A stretch of 14,792 nucleotides of DNA from Yoonia sp. (GTDB lineage: Bacteria; Pseudomonadota; Alphaproteobacteria; Rhodobacterales; Rhodobacteraceae), in assembly GCA_028822885.1 (NCBI GenBank), contig JAPKCP010000044.1:1-14792 (forward strand), in the 5' to 3' direction. The translations under genes and the position numbers were made by a program. The first letter of the stretch is position 1. Each line of letters begins with the position of its first letter. The notes beneath the pieces are model-generated. The model saw only the letters and a list, made by a program, of their open reading frames with translations. It ran no database searches and had not been told where the DNA came from. Positions 1-7,028 of this stretch are shown piece after piece.

Positions 1-600
1 GAGGCTATTCGCAACGTGAAATTCTTTCGATTTGGCTGGTTTGACTTTCAAGGGAAAAGCCTCGTGATCGGCAGGTCCGGGTATTCCAAACAGGGCGGGT
101 ATGAAATTTACGTCGATGGCACCGAACTGGGGATGCCGTTATGGAATACGTTGATGGAAGCAGGCGCTGATCTGGACGTGCGTGCTGGATGTCCAAACTT
201 GATTGAGCGGATTGAGGGGGGATTGCTGTCATATGGCAACGACATGACCCGTCATAATACGCCGCATGAATGTGGACTTGGCAGATTTTGTTCAACCCAG
301 ACAGCGATTGGGTGTGTTGGGCGTGACGCTTTGTTGCGCGTTGCCAAAGAAGGGCCGATCCAACAAATTCGTGCCCTTGAGGTTTCGGGAATCGTGCCGC
401 CCTGCGACAGACCGTGGCGCATTATGGCGAAAGGTAAGATCGTGGGCCAAGTGACGTCAGCAGCAAACAGCCCTGATTTTGGAACAGCCATCGCAATGGG
501 CATGGTGAAGATGACCGATTGGGACGCGGGAACGATTTTACATGTGGAGACGCCAGAAGGGCTACGTGAGGCCCTCGTGCGCGAAAAGTTCTGGAATTAG
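1..600 (+). CDS. dmdA: DMSP demethylase DmdA, C-terminal part (5' end outside window)
   Basis: The reading frame is open from base 1 and ends at a TAG at 598-600, giving about 199 residues. DmdA is usually about 365 residues, so roughly the first 165 are missing; the GTG at 16 is an internal codon, not the start. DmdA is a cytoplasmic, tetrahydrofolate-dependent enzyme of the GcvT fold. It removes a methyl group from DMSP, giving methylmercaptopropionate and 5-methyl-THF. Stretches that match DmdA as I remember it are RSGYSKQGGYEIYV, LLSYGNDMTR, ECGLGRFC and the end VREKFWN. A glycine-cleavage GcvT would have a different run in place of the SKQGG segment. The gene lies 84 bases upstream of acuI, the usual Roseobacter arrangement, which strongly supports DmdA over a generic aminomethyltransferase. 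The folate and DMSP-binding residues of the N-terminal half cannot be checked. Confidence 0.93.
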   Translation, partial: EAIRNVKFFRFGWFDFQGKSLVIGRSGYSKQGGYEIYVDGTELGMPLWNTLMEAGADLDVRAGCPNLIERIEGGLLSYGNDMTRHNTPHECGLGRFCSTQTAIGCVGRDALLRVAKEGPIQQIRALEVSGIVPPCDRPWRIMAKGKIVGQVTSAANSPDFGTAIAMGMVKMTDWDAGTILHVETPEGLREALVREKFWN

Positions 601-654
601 TGCCTTTGGTCCGCGTTGGAAACTCTGACGGGATACTATGGGTCAGAAGAAGTG

Positions 655-669
655 GGGGCGTTACGCCCC
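655..669 (+). other. Hairpin between dmdA and acuI
   Basis: The sequence GGGGCG-TTA-CGCCCC forms a perfect six-pair GC stem with a three-base loop. It lies between the dmdA stop (600) and the acuI ribosome binding site (about 676-681). No T-run follows, so it is not a standard intrinsic terminator. It could stabilise or process the dmdA-acuI message, or weakly attenuate acuI. The structure is seen in the sequence; the role is inference. Confidence 0.4.
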
Positions 670-684
670 ATCTGAAAAGGAAAA

Positions 685-1671
685 ATGATGTTTAATGCTT
701 TGGTTGTGAACAAGAATGACGAGGGTAAGACCTCTGCTGCTGTCACCCAAATTGGGTTGGATGATCTGCCTGCGGGCGATGTGACCGTTGCTGTCGAATA
801 TTCGACCGTGAATTACAAAGATGGGCTTTGCATCGGCCCCGGTGGCGGTCTTGTGCGCAATTACCCACACGTGCCGGGCATTGATTTTGCAGGAACCGTC
901 GAGGCGTCAGACGATGCGCGGTACAAACCGGGTGATAAAGTCGTTCTGACTGGTTGGCGTGTTGGCGAAGCCTATTGGGGCGGATATTCCCAAAAGGCGC
1001 GTGTGAAAGCTGATTGGCTTGTCCCACTTCCGGATGGCTTGGACACACGTCAGGCGATGGCCGTTGGAACTGCAGGGTTTACAGCAATGTTGGCTGTCAT
1101 GGCACTTGAGGATCACGGTATCAAAGACGGTCCTGTGCTGGTCACGGGTGCCGCTGGTGGTGTGGGTTCTGTTGCGACTGCAATCTTGGCGGCATTGGGA
1201 CATGACGTTGCTGCCGTCACTGGTCGCCCCGAAACGGCCGACTACCTAACGTCACTGGGTGCGACACAGATTGTTGCCCGTGAAGAGCTGAATGAAACAA
1301 TCAAACGTCCGCTTGAGGCTGAGCTTTGGGGTGGCTGTGTTGATGCGGTTGGTGGAGAAATGCTTGCGCGCGTCTTGGGTCAAATGAAGTATGGTGCTTC
1401 TGTCAGCGCTGTTGGTCTTGCGGGTGGGGCAGGTTTGCCTGCAACCGTCATTCCGTTCCTGCTGCGTGGCGTGAACTTGCTTGGTATTGATAGCGTTATG
1501 CAGCCCTACGATAATCGTGTTCGTGCATGGCAGCGGATCGCAAAAGACCTTCCGATGGCGAAGCTTGAAGCGATGGTACACCCCGCTGTTTTGTCCGATC
1601 TTCCTGCCCTTGGTAAAGACATTCTGAAAGGCCAAGTCAAAGGCCGCGTCGTTGTTGATGTGAACTGCTAA
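685..1671 (+). CDS. acuI: NADPH-dependent acryloyl-CoA reductase AcuI
   Basis: This is a 328-residue, zinc-free medium-chain dehydrogenase/reductase of the YhdH/AcuI family. It reduces the toxic acryloyl-CoA formed during DMSP catabolism to propionyl-CoA with NADPH. Visible landmarks are the N-terminal EYSTVNYKDG and YPHVPGIDFAGTV, and the nucleotide-binding glycine motif GAAGGVGS near residues 155-162. Near the C-terminus are GLAGGAGLPATVIPFLLRG and LLGIDSVMQPY. Length is typical. Two ATGs stand side by side (685 and 688); the AAGGA at 677-681 lies 3 bases from the first and 6 from the second. Together with the usual family start MFNALVV, this favours 688. It follows dmdA and is closed by the terminator at 1699-1725, so the two genes probably share a transcript. 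The same enzyme also serves the DMSP-lyase/acrylate route. Confidence 0.95.
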   Translation: MMFNALVVNKNDEGKTSAAVTQIGLDDLPAGDVTVAVEYSTVNYKDGLCIGPGGGLVRNYPHVPGIDFAGTVEASDDARYKPGDKVVLTGWRVGEAYWGGYSQKARVKADWLVPLPDGLDTRQAMAVGTAGFTAMLAVMALEDHGIKDGPVLVTGAAGGVGSVATAILAALGHDVAAVTGRPETADYLTSLGATQIVAREELNETIKRPLEAELWGGCVDAVGGEMLARVLGQMKYGASVSAVGLAGGAGLPATVIPFLLRGVNLLGIDSVMQPYDNRVRAWQRIAKDLPMAKLEAMVHPAVLSDLPALGKDILKGQVKGRVVVDVNC

Positions 1672-1698
1672 ACGACGACAACTCAAGAGTGACCTGAG

Positions 1699-1725
1699 CG
1701 ACCGGATGATTCCGGTCGTTTTTTT
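1699..1725 (+). terminator. Intrinsic terminator after acuI
   Basis: An eight-pair perfect stem, CGACCGGA (1699-1706) with TCCGGTCG (1711-1718), encloses a TGAT loop and is followed by seven T residues (1719-1725). It starts 27 bases after the acuI stop and separates dmdA-acuI from the transporter gene. Confidence 0.9.
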
Positions 1726-1816
1726 GTTGGAACTCATAAAATATCGCAAAATATGCCAAAAAAATGGCAAAAATGGGGTAAAAAGGGTCGCTATCTATTT
1801 CGATTAAAAGTTAAGC

Positions 1817-1829
1817 TAATCTAAGATTA
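1817..1829. promoter_or_regulatory. Palindrome, candidate operator in front of the BCCT gene
   Basis: TAATCTAAGATTA is a perfect palindrome with six-base arms around one central base, 30 bases upstream of the transporter start, in a very AT-rich leader. A weak promoter can be drawn around it: -35-like TTAAGC at 1811-1816 and -10-like GATAAT at 1833-1838, with a 16-base spacer that contains the whole palindrome. A second short inverted repeat, TGCCA-N6-TGGCA, lies at 1754-1769. A repressor site overlapping the promoter would fit a substrate-induced transporter. The palindrome is seen directly; promoter and operator roles are inference, and a small palindrome in AT-rich DNA can occur by chance. 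Confidence 0.3.
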
Positions 1830-1859
1830 TGAGATAATAAAATAAACAGGGAAAATAAA

Positions 1860-3509
1860 ATGGCTATGAAACCTCCATTGAGAGACTTGCCCATCGAAAC
1901 CGCCAGTGACGGTTTTTACGAAGGATTTAACACGTTTGTTACCGTTGGTTCGAAGGTCTTGATTGGCCTATTAATCATTTGGGCGGCTGTCTGGTCTGAA
2001 TCTGCAGGTGACGTACTGAACGCGGTCCGTGCAACGATCGATGCGAACACCGGTGCATGGTACATGTATGTCATGACGTTTTTCATCATGATTTGTCTCG
2101 TTCTCGCGGTGACGCCATCGATTGGTCGCACAAAGCTTGGTTTGCCCGATGACAAGCCCGAGTTTTCGAGCTTTTCCTGGTTTTCCATGATGTTCGGCGC
2201 CGGTATTGGCATTGGTATGCTGACCTATGCAACGGCAGAGCCGATCTACCATTTTGGTACTAATCCTGATGCGATCATGGGTCTGACGACTGGCAGTTCC
2301 GCTGACAATGTCCGTGCAGCCTACAAATGGTCGTTCCTGCATTGGGGCTTTTCTGCGTGGGCTTGTTACGCCATCGTTGGTCTGACGCTTGCGTTCTTTA
2401 GCTACAGCCGTGGACTGCCATTGACGATCCGGTCGGGTCTGACGCCATTGTTTGGACGCGCGTTGTCTGGACCACTTGGTCACGTGATCGACATCGTATC
2501 CGTTGTTGCAACTATTCTGGGTGTTTCTGTCACTATCGGTTACGGCGTGTCACAGTTTGCGTCAGGTGTTTTTAACATTACGGGTGCTGCGTGGTTGATG
2601 GATGCTGAGGGTGCGCCAACTGTGCCTGCCATGTTGCTTGCTTTGATTATCGTTATGTTCTGCTCAACGCTTTCGGCGCTTTCAGGCGTTGGTAAAGGCA
2701 TCAAGTGGCTGTCGAATATTAATATGGGACTTAGCTTTTTCCTTCTGGCCTTTTTCCTCGTGTTTGGCTCGACAATGTTTGCATTCAAAGCGTTGTTCCT
2801 TGGTATGTGGGATTACATCATCGCACTACCATCTATGTCTTTGACGATCTGGAACTCTGACGGGAACGCAGAAAGTGAAATCAGCAAGCTCGCTGGCTGG
2901 CAGGGCGGTTGGACAATCTTCTACTGGGCTTGGTGGATTGCATTTGCACCGTTTGTGGGATTGTTTCTTGCCCGTATTTCACGAGGTCGGACTGTACGTG
3001 AATACGTCCTTGGTGCGATGATTGTGCCATCAGTAATGTGTTTCGTTTGGTTCGCCATTGTTGGTGGAACAGCGATTGATCTGACGCTGAATGGTGGTGC
3101 AGGAGAAGCGATCACTGGTGTTGGCATTTCAAGTCAATTGTTTGCGATGATTAACTTTATGTTGTCCCCGGCGTTGGCCACCGTGATGTCGGCTGTGATC
3201 GTGGTCTTGCTGTTGACGTATCTTGTGACGTCAGCGGATTCGGCTGTGTTGATCATCAACACAATCGCAGCGGCTGGTGATGAAAGCGAAAAGGGCCGGA
3301 TTCACATCATCGTTTGGGGTGTGATCCTGACTCTCGTGATTGGGGTGCTGTTGGTTGCAGGTGGTTTAGGTGCCATCAATACTGCCATGATCATCGGGGC
3401 GTTGCCGTTCTCGCTTGTGATGGTGCTTATGGGCATCTCATTGCTGAAGGCGCTGTATCGTGACAGTCGCCGTGCGGCGGCTGATCCAGTGGCCGATCCT
3501 GCTGAATAA
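1860..3509 (+). CDS. BCCT-family transporter, probably for DMSP or glycine betaine
   Basis: This 549-residue inner-membrane protein has about 12 hydrophobic segments and belongs to the betaine/carnitine/choline transporter family. Diagnostic stretches are GAGIGIGM (113-120, the glycine-rich segment of BetP) and W162-x4-W167-x2-Y170, which matches the aromatic box W189/W194/Y197 of BetP. The family signature around 351-380 includes FYWAWW, followed by LFLARISRGRTVRE. T457-S458 in TSADS match BetP Na2-site residues, which suggests sodium coupling. The position equal to BetP W377 is phenylalanine (F362), so the substrate pocket may differ. The start is supported by AGGGA at 1848-1852, seven bases before ATG. 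The C-terminal tail is short, without the long osmosensing tail of BetP, so substrate uptake is more likely than strict osmotic control. Position next to dmdA-acuI suggests DMSP as a substrate; glycine betaine or choline is possible. Confidence 0.9.
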   Translation: MAMKPPLRDLPIETASDGFYEGFNTFVTVGSKVLIGLLIIWAAVWSESAGDVLNAVRATIDANTGAWYMYVMTFFIMICLVLAVTPSIGRTKLGLPDDKPEFSSFSWFSMMFGAGIGIGMLTYATAEPIYHFGTNPDAIMGLTTGSSADNVRAAYKWSFLHWGFSAWACYAIVGLTLAFFSYSRGLPLTIRSGLTPLFGRALSGPLGHVIDIVSVVATILGVSVTIGYGVSQFASGVFNITGAAWLMDAEGAPTVPAMLLALIIVMFCSTLSALSGVGKGIKWLSNINMGLSFFLLAFFLVFGSTMFAFKALFLGMWDYIIALPSMSLTIWNSDGNAESEISKLAGWQGGWTIFYWAWWIAFAPFVGLFLARISRGRTVREYVLGAMIVPSVMCFVWFAIVGGTAIDLTLNGGAGEAITGVGISSQLFAMINFMLSPALATVMSAVIVVLLLTYLVTSADSAVLIINTIAAAGDESEKGRIHIIVWGVILTLVIGVLLVAGGLGAINTAMIIGALPFSLVMVLMGISLLKALYRDSRRAAADPVADPAE

Positions 3510-3529
3510 ACCCTAAAATAAACTAACTG

Positions 3530-3563
3530 AGGGCCCCGATGTTTAACGCATCGGGGCCCTTTT
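3530..3563 (+). terminator. Strong intrinsic terminator after the BCCT gene
   Basis: GGGCCCCGATG (3531-3541) pairs perfectly over 11 bases with CATCGGGGCCC (3549-3559). The loop is seven bases and TTTT follows at 3560-3563. It begins about 20 bases after the transporter stop and isolates it from the photolyase gene. Confidence 0.92.
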
Positions 3564-3600
3564 GCGTTGTCGGGTGCGATTGTATGTCGCCACAGAAGTT

Positions 3601-3614
3601 TTGATCCGTATCAA
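3601..3614. promoter_or_regulatory. Perfect FNR-type box upstream of the photolyase
   Basis: TTGAT-CCGT-ATCAA matches all ten fixed bases of the FNR/FnrL/Dnr consensus TTGAT-N4-ATCAA. It lies 61 bases before the photolyase start codon. A possible promoter just downstream has TTGACC at 3627-3632 and TAAGTA at 3648-3653 (15-base spacer). That would put the box centre near -52, which is not one of the classical activating positions (-41.5 or -61.5), so activation and repression are both open. The left half also contains TGATCC, which resembles the -35 element of R. sphaeroides sigma-E promoters, but no TAAG-like -10 follows at the right distance. The match is seen directly; regulator identity is inference. 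Confidence 0.5.
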
Positions 3615-3675
3615 GATGTTGCACTGTTGACCTTGTGCGCAGAGTGCTAAGTATCGAAAAAAGAGGATATTTGCC

Positions 3676-5097
3676 GTGACTGATAAAAGCCCAATCATCC
3701 TTTGGTATCGCCGTGACCTGCGTTTGGGAGACCATCCAGCGCTGACTGCTGCCTGTGCAAGCGATCGCCCTGTGATCCCAGTGTTTATCCATGACGAGGT
3801 GACAGCCGGGCAGGGTGCCGCACCCCGGATGCGGCTTGGCCTATCCGTGGCGGCACTTGGTAAAGACTTAGCGGCGGTGGGCAGTCGGTTGATATTGCGA
3901 CGCGGCGATGCACTTGGGTGTTTGCGCGACATTATCGCAGAAACAGGGGCTACGTCAGTCTTTTGGTCACGGCAGTATGATGTGTCAGCAAAGGCGCGCG
4001 ACACGTCTGTGAAGGCCGCGCTGAAGGCGGATGGGATTGATGCAAAAAGCTTTGCTGGCCATTTGTTGTTTGAACCTTGGACGGTTGAGACCAAAACAGG
4101 TGGCTTTTACAAAGTATATACGCCGATGTGGAAGTCAGTCCGCAATCGGGAGCTTGAGACGACTTTACCTGTTCCCGGCAAGATCACAGCGCCAGAGGCA
4201 TGGCCTGCCTCTGACGATCTGTCAGATTGGCAAATGGGCCGCGATATGCAGCGTGGGCATGATGTCCTCCTTGCCCATTGCACCGTCGGGGAAGCTGCAG
4301 CCCAGACCCGTCTTGATACGTTCATCGAAGACTGGGTGAGTTCCTATCAGACCAATCGTGATTTGCCCGCCGTAAAAGGTACGTCTGGGTTATCTGAAAA
4401 CCTAACCTACGGCGAGATTTCCCCGCTGACGTGTTGGCATGCGGGTTGGAAAGCTTTGCATGAGGGTAATGCAGACGCAGAAATATTTTTGAAAGAACTG
4501 GTCTGGCGAGAGTTTGCTTATCACCTGTCCCATCATACCCCCCGCATCGAGAGCGGAAACTGGAAAGAAGACTGGGACGGCTTTCCGTGGAACACTGATG
4601 AGACGACGCCAGAAGTACGGGCATGGAAGCAAGGTCGCACTGGAATCCAGTTTGTCGATGCAGCGATGCGTGAAATGTACGTGACTGGAACCATGCACAA
4701 CCGGGGCCGCATGATTGTTGCGTCCTACCTGACCAAGCATCTGTTGTGTCATTGGAAGATTGGGCGCGATTGGTTTGCCGATTGCCTGATCGACTGGGAC
4801 CCCGCCAGTAATGCGATGGGGTGGCAATGGTCTGCGGGATCAGGTCCAGACGCCACACCGTATTTCCGGGTATTCAATCCGGTGTCGCAACTAGATAAAT
4901 TCGACAAGAAATGGATCTATCCGCAGCGCTGGATCGCTGAAGGACGTCCGCAACCCTCTGCAACGGCACTGTCCTATTTTGATGCGATCCCGTTTGGCTG
5001 GGGCATGGCTGCGACTGACACGTACCCAGACCCAATCGTTGCAGCAGACGTAGGCCGTAAACGCGCATTGGAGGCCTATCAGTCGCGCGGTTTCTAG
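3676..5097 (+). CDS. phrB: CPD DNA photolyase (class I, FAD-dependent)
   Basis: This 473-residue cytoplasmic enzyme uses blue light to split cyclobutane pyrimidine dimers in DNA. The N-terminal antenna domain opens with IILWYRRDLRLGDHPAL, typical of the family. The FAD/DNA domain keeps the residues known from the E. coli enzyme: E274 and W277 in ELVWREF, N342 and M346 in MHNRGRM, N379 facing FAD N5, and W385. The electron-transfer tryptophans are W317, W360 and W383 (the W306/W359/W382 triad of E. coli). The motif PYFRVFNP follows. It lacks the cysteine pattern of the iron-sulfur (6-4) photolyases. The start is GTG with AAGAGGA eight bases upstream. It stands alone between the terminator at 3530-3563 and a gap of about 225 bases. 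In R. sphaeroides the orthologous phrA sits beside cfaA and belongs to the singlet-oxygen response (established knowledge). The FNR-type box upstream suggests oxygen- or NO-linked control. Confidence 0.95.
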   Translation: MTDKSPIILWYRRDLRLGDHPALTAACASDRPVIPVFIHDEVTAGQGAAPRMRLGLSVAALGKDLAAVGSRLILRRGDALGCLRDIIAETGATSVFWSRQYDVSAKARDTSVKAALKADGIDAKSFAGHLLFEPWTVETKTGGFYKVYTPMWKSVRNRELETTLPVPGKITAPEAWPASDDLSDWQMGRDMQRGHDVLLAHCTVGEAAAQTRLDTFIEDWVSSYQTNRDLPAVKGTSGLSENLTYGEISPLTCWHAGWKALHEGNADAEIFLKELVWREFAYHLSHHTPRIESGNWKEDWDGFPWNTDETTPEVRAWKQGRTGIQFVDAAMREMYVTGTMHNRGRMIVASYLTKHLLCHWKIGRDWFADCLIDWDPASNAMGWQWSAGSGPDATPYFRVFNPVSQLDKFDKKWIYPQRWIAEGRPQPSATALSYFDAIPFGWGMAATDTYPDPIVAADVGRKRALEAYQSRGF

Positions 5098-5321
5098 GGA
5101 CTACCTAGGTTAAGTGTATGGGGAATCCGGCGTTCGTGTTGCTTTTCTTGTGCTGTACCATGACGCTGATTTATCAAACTATAAGCCTTTCCAGCGGGTA
5201 AGTTCCTTTAGAAAATTGGAATTTGTGAAACTATTTGCGGCAATGTCCGTGACTATTGGTAACAAAACACTAAAATTTTAAACACCTCGGGTTGCCCCGG
5301 TACTTATAAACAAGAAACGGA

Positions 5322-6542
5322 ATGCTCACGATGATCTTGACCTCGACCCAAGGCCAAAAAGATTTGCCTCGCTATTTTGCCCCAATTTTTGAAGTCATGG
5401 GTAAAATGAAACGGGGTCGGGTGGACATAACGCTGCCAGACGGGCGTGTGTTCCGCATCGAAGGACAAGATGCAGGTCATGTGGCTGAGGTCACGATCCA
5501 CAATACAGACACCTTTGCGCGCACCATTCGTGAAGGCGACATGGGGTTTTGTGAGGCCTATCTGGATGGATGGTGGTCAACGCCTGATCTGATGGCCTTC
5601 ATGGATGTAATCCATGATGACGACGCCGAGGACATCTATGACGGATTTCCGGGCCAGTTCCTTGTGCGTGCGTATGAAAAAATGCGCTTTTGGATGCAGC
5701 GCAATTCAAAGGCGCAGGCGAAAAAAAACATCTCGTATCACTACGACCTTGGGAATGATTTTTACGGTTTGTGGCTGGACGATACGATGACTTATTCGTC
5801 CGCGAAATTCCTAACTGGTCAAGAAAGCCTAGAGTCTGCACAGACTGAGAAGTACAAGTCGATGGTTGATGAGATGGGTGTGCAACCCGGCGATCATGTC
5901 CTTGAGATCGGCTGTGGTTGGGGTGGTTTCGCGGAATATGCTGCAAAGGAACGTGGCTTGCGTGTGACATGTCTGACTATCAGCGAAGAGCAGTATAAGT
6001 ACGCTGTTGATCGCATTGAAAAGGCGGGACTTTCCGACAAGGTGACGTTCAAGTTGCAAGACTATCGTGATGAAAAAGGCCAATACGATGGCATCGCCAG
6101 CATTGAGATGTTTGAGGCTGTGGGTGAGCAATATTGGCCTGTGTACTTTGATACGGTCCGTGATCGGCTTAAGCCCGGTAAAAACGCGACCCTCCAGATT
6201 ATTACAGTTGCTGATCGGCGCTGGGATATTTACCGCAGCCGTCCTGATTTTATTCAGAAATATATCTTTCCCGGTGGGATGTTGCCAAGCCCATTAAAGC
6301 TGCGCGAAGTCGCCTCAAAACATGGACTTGAGGTGAAGCAGTCGATTGAATTTGGTGATAGCTACGCGACCACACTGCGCCGTTGGTATGACGACTTTAA
6401 TGGTAAATGGGATCAGGTTGCGGCGATGGGCTTTGACGACCGGTTCAGGCGGATGTGGAACTTTTACCTCACCTCTTGTGCTGCGACCTTTGATAGCGGA
6501 AACTGCGACGTAACGCAGATTACCCTGACCAAACCGGCTTAA
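5322..6542 (+). CDS. Cfa-family SAM-dependent lipid methyltransferase (cyclopropane synthase-like, possibly UfaM)
   Basis: This 406-residue protein acts on double bonds of membrane phospholipid acyl chains with S-adenosylmethionine. Visible motifs are ISYHYDLGNDFYGLWLDD, the SAM-binding motif LEIGCGWGGFAEYA, MFEAVGEQYW with the conserved glutamate E265 (E239 in E. coli Cfa), and KYIFPGGMLPS. Two bicarbonate-binding positions of E. coli Cfa differ: C139 is serine here (S160) and H266 aligns with Q292. The R. sphaeroides protein next to phrA, long called CfaA, has been reported to methylate vaccenoyl chains in methyl-furan fatty acid synthesis (UfaM). By context this gene may do the same. ATG at 5322 follows AACGGA with no spacing, while ATG at 5331 has a nine-base spacing, so 5331 is the likelier start (403 residues). 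trgA begins 44 bases downstream with no terminator between. Family assignment is firm; cyclopropane versus methyl product is unresolved. Confidence 0.88.
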   Translation: MLTMILTSTQGQKDLPRYFAPIFEVMGKMKRGRVDITLPDGRVFRIEGQDAGHVAEVTIHNTDTFARTIREGDMGFCEAYLDGWWSTPDLMAFMDVIHDDDAEDIYDGFPGQFLVRAYEKMRFWMQRNSKAQAKKNISYHYDLGNDFYGLWLDDTMTYSSAKFLTGQESLESAQTEKYKSMVDEMGVQPGDHVLEIGCGWGGFAEYAAKERGLRVTCLTISEEQYKYAVDRIEKAGLSDKVTFKLQDYRDEKGQYDGIASIEMFEAVGEQYWPVYFDTVRDRLKPGKNATLQIITVADRRWDIYRSRPDFIQKYIFPGGMLPSPLKLREVASKHGLEVKQSIEFGDSYATTLRRWYDDFNGKWDQVAAMGFDDRFRRMWNFYLTSCAATFDSGNCDVTQITLTKPA

Positions 6543-6586
6543 AGACCGCAAAGATAACGGCAGGGTGCGCTTGAGGGAGCCAAAAC

Positions 6587-7027
6587 ATGCCAACCGCCGC
6601 CCGCCTTACGGCCTCCATTTGCTTTGGTGCACTTGGACTTGCATTCGCCTTTCTTGCTTTAGCGTACTTTGAAGAGGCGCAAGGACCGAGCTATTGGTTT
6701 CCGTTAAATGGTGCCGTTGGCATCGTTGTTGGGTGGATGATTGCCGGGTCACGTGTGGGCAAAGGCACTGGTGCGGCGATCGGCAACGGCATCACGGCTG
6801 GGATGGCCCTGCTGTTTTGGGTTTTCTTCTTGATGTCATTTGCGGACATGATCGATAAATCGATGCGAAATGCTTACGATGGTCCTGTGGCGGCCATCGT
6901 TGGCGTATTTGAGATTATGGGAGCCTACGCAGTGCAATTTACGATCGTTGAGCTTGGTGTTTTGATGTTGATTGGGTCAATTATCGCTGGGCTAATTGTT
7001 GAATTTGCCGGTAGCAGGTGGTCATAG
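6587..7027 (+). CDS. trgA: TrgA, small membrane protein of the tellurite-resistance locus
   Basis: This 146-residue protein has four hydrophobic segments (about residues 5-25, 36-54, 66-88 and 106-138). In sequence it resembles TrgA of Rhodobacter sphaeroides: start MPTAARL, a central WMIAGSRVGKGTGAAIGNG, YDGPV before the last helices, and a C-terminus EFAGSRWS. In R. sphaeroides, trgAB together with cysK was identified as a locus that raises tellurite resistance; the molecular activity of TrgA is unknown. The start ATG has a good GAGGGAG (6573-6579) seven bases upstream. The order trgA-trgB-cysK here matches the known locus, which makes the identification strong. Only one base separates its stop from the likely trgB start. 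Confidence 0.88.
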   Translation: MPTAARLTASICFGALGLAFAFLALAYFEEAQGPSYWFPLNGAVGIVVGWMIAGSRVGKGTGAAIGNGITAGMALLFWVFFLMSFADMIDKSMRNAYDGPVAAIVGVFEIMGAYAVQFTIVELGVLMLIGSIIAGLIVEFAGSRWS

Positions 7028-7028
7028 C

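Noticed and set aside
16..600. Glycine cleavage T protein (GcvT) as the identity of the first gene
   Set aside because: The fold is shared, but the SKQGG segment, the NDMTR and ECGLGRFC stretches and the adjacent acuI point to DmdA.
3602..3632. Sigma-E type promoter from TGATCC ahead of the photolyase
   Set aside because: No TAAG-like -10 follows at 16-19 bases; the nearest TAAG (3648) is about 40 bases away. The FNR-type reading explains the whole palindrome better.
3543..4094. Long antisense open frame across the start of the photolyase gene (also others opposite acuI and mscS)
   Set aside because: These frames lie opposite well-supported genes, show no recognisable domain and lack convincing starts; they look like codon-bias shadows.
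5283..5302. Possible terminator in front of the methyltransferase (CGGG-TTG-CCCC region)
   Set aside because: Only three clean pairs form, there is a mismatch or bulge, and no T-run follows.
6996..7028. Upstream TTG start for trgB overlapping trgA
   Set aside because: The added 11 residues overlap trgA, while GTG 7029 has a good ribosome binding site at seven bases and gives the family N-terminus.
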